From Sphingomonadales bacterium (lineage in GTDB: Bacteria; Bacteroidota; Bacteroidia; UBA7662): a stretch of 9,908 nucleotides of DNA. The stretch covers positions 1 through 9,908 of the forward strand of contig VHAW01000060.1 of the NCBI GenBank assembly GCA_016872225.1, written 5' to 3'. A model generated the notes under the pieces. That model did no database searches, was not told where the DNA came from, and worked only from the letters and a program-made list of their open reading frames with translations. Below, one piece after another: positions 8,934-9,908 of the stretch. A program made the translations under genes and the position numbers. Each line of letters opens with the position of its first letter. Positions within the stretch are counted from its first letter, which is position 1.

Positions 8934-9908
8934 ATGCGTCGTTGTTGGGTGTGGATTGGATTGATGGGAAGCCTGCTGCTTGTCCTGATGGTCTGTGCAA
9001 AGGACTATGGACAATCTGCTGTCCTTGAGAAGGATAATTCCAGCATTAATGCGGGGTTGGTCCCCTTGCCGGTCGAAGTCTTGCCTTTGCGAGGGGAATT
9101 TCGATTGGAGAATTCTCGCGAACGAAAGGACCTCGAGGCGTACTTTTCGAGATCTGTAATTCCGTTAAATTATCGCTGTCCTCGTAGGATTTCGTTTTCG
9201 TTGTTGAGTGCCAAGGATTCCTCGGACCTTGCCACATTGGGTTTGCATGCAAATTGGCAGTGGAATGAGGCGTATGTGATGGAAATGGACGGCCGTGGTA
9301 TTCGAATCCGAGCAGGAGGAAATGCCGGTAAATTTTATGCCCGCAGAACCTTGCAACAAATCTTGGATGCGGATTCTCTTCGCTTGGCAAGGGGGAGATG
9401 GCCTGCCTTGCAAGTCAGGGACTTTCCACGGTTTGCTTGGAGGGGAATGCACCTGGATGTGGTGAGGCACTTTTGGACCGTGGCCCAAGTTCGTACCTAT
9501 TTGCAGTGGATGGCCCGCTACAAATTCAATGTCCTGCACTGGCATCTCACCGACGATCAGGGTTGGCGATTGGAGGTCCCGGATTTGCCGGGATTGACCC
9601 AGGTATCCGCCTGGCGTTCCGCGACTTTGATGGGAAGGCCGGATGCCGTAGAAGACTCTTCAAGATACCGTAAAGAAATTCACGGAGGATATTACCGCTC
9701 TCAGGAAATTCGGGATTTGGTGCGATACGCAGATTCGTTGCATATCCGCATTGTTCCGGAAATCGAAATGCCGGGTCATGCCCGGGCAGCCCTTGCCGCT
9801 TATCCGAAACTTTCATGCAGAGGGGATTCTTTGCCTGTTCCGGGAAATTGGGGGGTCTTTGAGGATGTCTTTTGCGCAGGCAATGAATCAACCTTTGAAT
9901 TTTTGAGT
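8934..9908 (+). CDS. Beta-N-acetylhexosaminidase, glycoside hydrolase family 20 (5' part, runs off the window)
   Basis: The reading frame is open from the ATG at 8934 to the window end, giving 325 residues without a stop. Residues 1-28 form a Sec-type signal: RR near the start, a hydrophobic core, and probable cleavage near GQSA. The VC pair at 20-21 makes a poor lipobox. Residues about 40-165 correspond to the GH20 N-terminal (GH20b) domain, and the catalytic barrel begins with RGMHLDVVRHF (170-180), where Arg170 is the expected sugar-binding arginine. LHWHLTDDQGWR (201-212), GGYY (251-254) and PEIEMPGHARAALAAYP (275-291) are strong GH20 signatures. The catalytic Asp-Glu pair of the HxGGDE motif would lie beyond the window. 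The family removes terminal GlcNAc or GalNAc by substrate-assisted retaining catalysis. The 10-base gap from the transporter gene implies co-transcription and a shared role in amino-sugar scavenging. Confidence 0.95.
   Translation, partial: MRRCWVWIGLMGSLLLVLMVCAKDYGQSAVLEKDNSSINAGLVPLPVEVLPLRGEFRLENSRERKDLEAYFSRSVIPLNYRCPRRISFSLLSAKDSSDLATLGLHANWQWNEAYVMEMDGRGIRIRAGGNAGKFYARRTLQQILDADSLRLARGRWPALQVRDFPRFAWRGMHLDVVRHFWTVAQVRTYLQWMARYKFNVLHWHLTDDQGWRLEVPDLPGLTQVSAWRSATLMGRPDAVEDSSRYRKEIHGGYYRSQEIRDLVRYADSLHIRIVPEIEMPGHARAALAAYPKLSCRGDSLPVPGNWGVFEDVFCAGNESTFEFLS

Noticed and set aside
9046..9891. Several reverse-strand open frames of 114-126 codons opposite the hexosaminidase gene
   Set aside because: They overlap each other and the clear GH20 coding frame, and their composition is shadow-like without any family signature.

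Overview
The window carries the end of actA and the complete actB-actC-actD-actE-actF genes of an alternative complex III (ACIII, quinol:electron-acceptor oxidoreductase) operon. Two further genes follow on the same strand: an FHS-family (FucP/GluP-like) sugar:proton symporter and the 5' part of a family 20 glycoside hydrolase (beta-N-acetylhexosaminidase). All seven genes are on the + strand. They are closely packed, with gaps of -4 to about 70 bases. The gene content, gene order, protein signatures and near absence of Shine-Dalgarno sequences point to an aerobic member of Bacteroidota with a moderate GC content. The genus cannot be told from the sequence.

Region 1 (1-7251): ACIII. ActA (multihaem cytochrome c, last 61 codons) and ActE (monohaem lipoprotein cytochrome) are the haem subunits. 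ActB has a molybdopterin-oxidoreductase-like domain fused to an iron-sulphur domain with binding sites for three [4Fe-4S] clusters and one [3Fe-4S] cluster. ActC and ActF are ten-helix NrfD-like membrane subunits, and ActD is a small two-helix subunit. From what is known of the family, quinol is oxidised at ActC and electrons pass through the ActB Fe-S chain and the ActA/ActE haems to an acceptor or a terminal oxidase. The genes look intact, with no frameshift.

Region 2 (7252-9908): amino-sugar acquisition. An FHS transporter of 540 residues begins 49 bases after actF. It contains a diverged in-frame 42-bp tandem duplication near its C-terminus and a Gly/Ala/Ser-rich insertion. A secreted GH20 hexosaminidase begins 10 bases further on and runs off the window. 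The enzyme probably releases terminal N-acetylhexosamines outside the cytoplasm, and the transporter probably imports them. The pairing suggests N-acetylglucosamine as substrate, but this is inferred from context.

The main surprise is the junction. Where many Bacteroidota have cytochrome oxidase genes (coxB/coxA) directly after actF, this genome has carbohydrate uptake genes with no visible terminator or convincing promoter between. No RNA gene, CRISPR array, insertion sequence or origin was seen. No intergenic gap exceeds about 70 bases. I found no clear evidence of a previously undescribed system; the junction and the transporter duplication are the points most worth checking.
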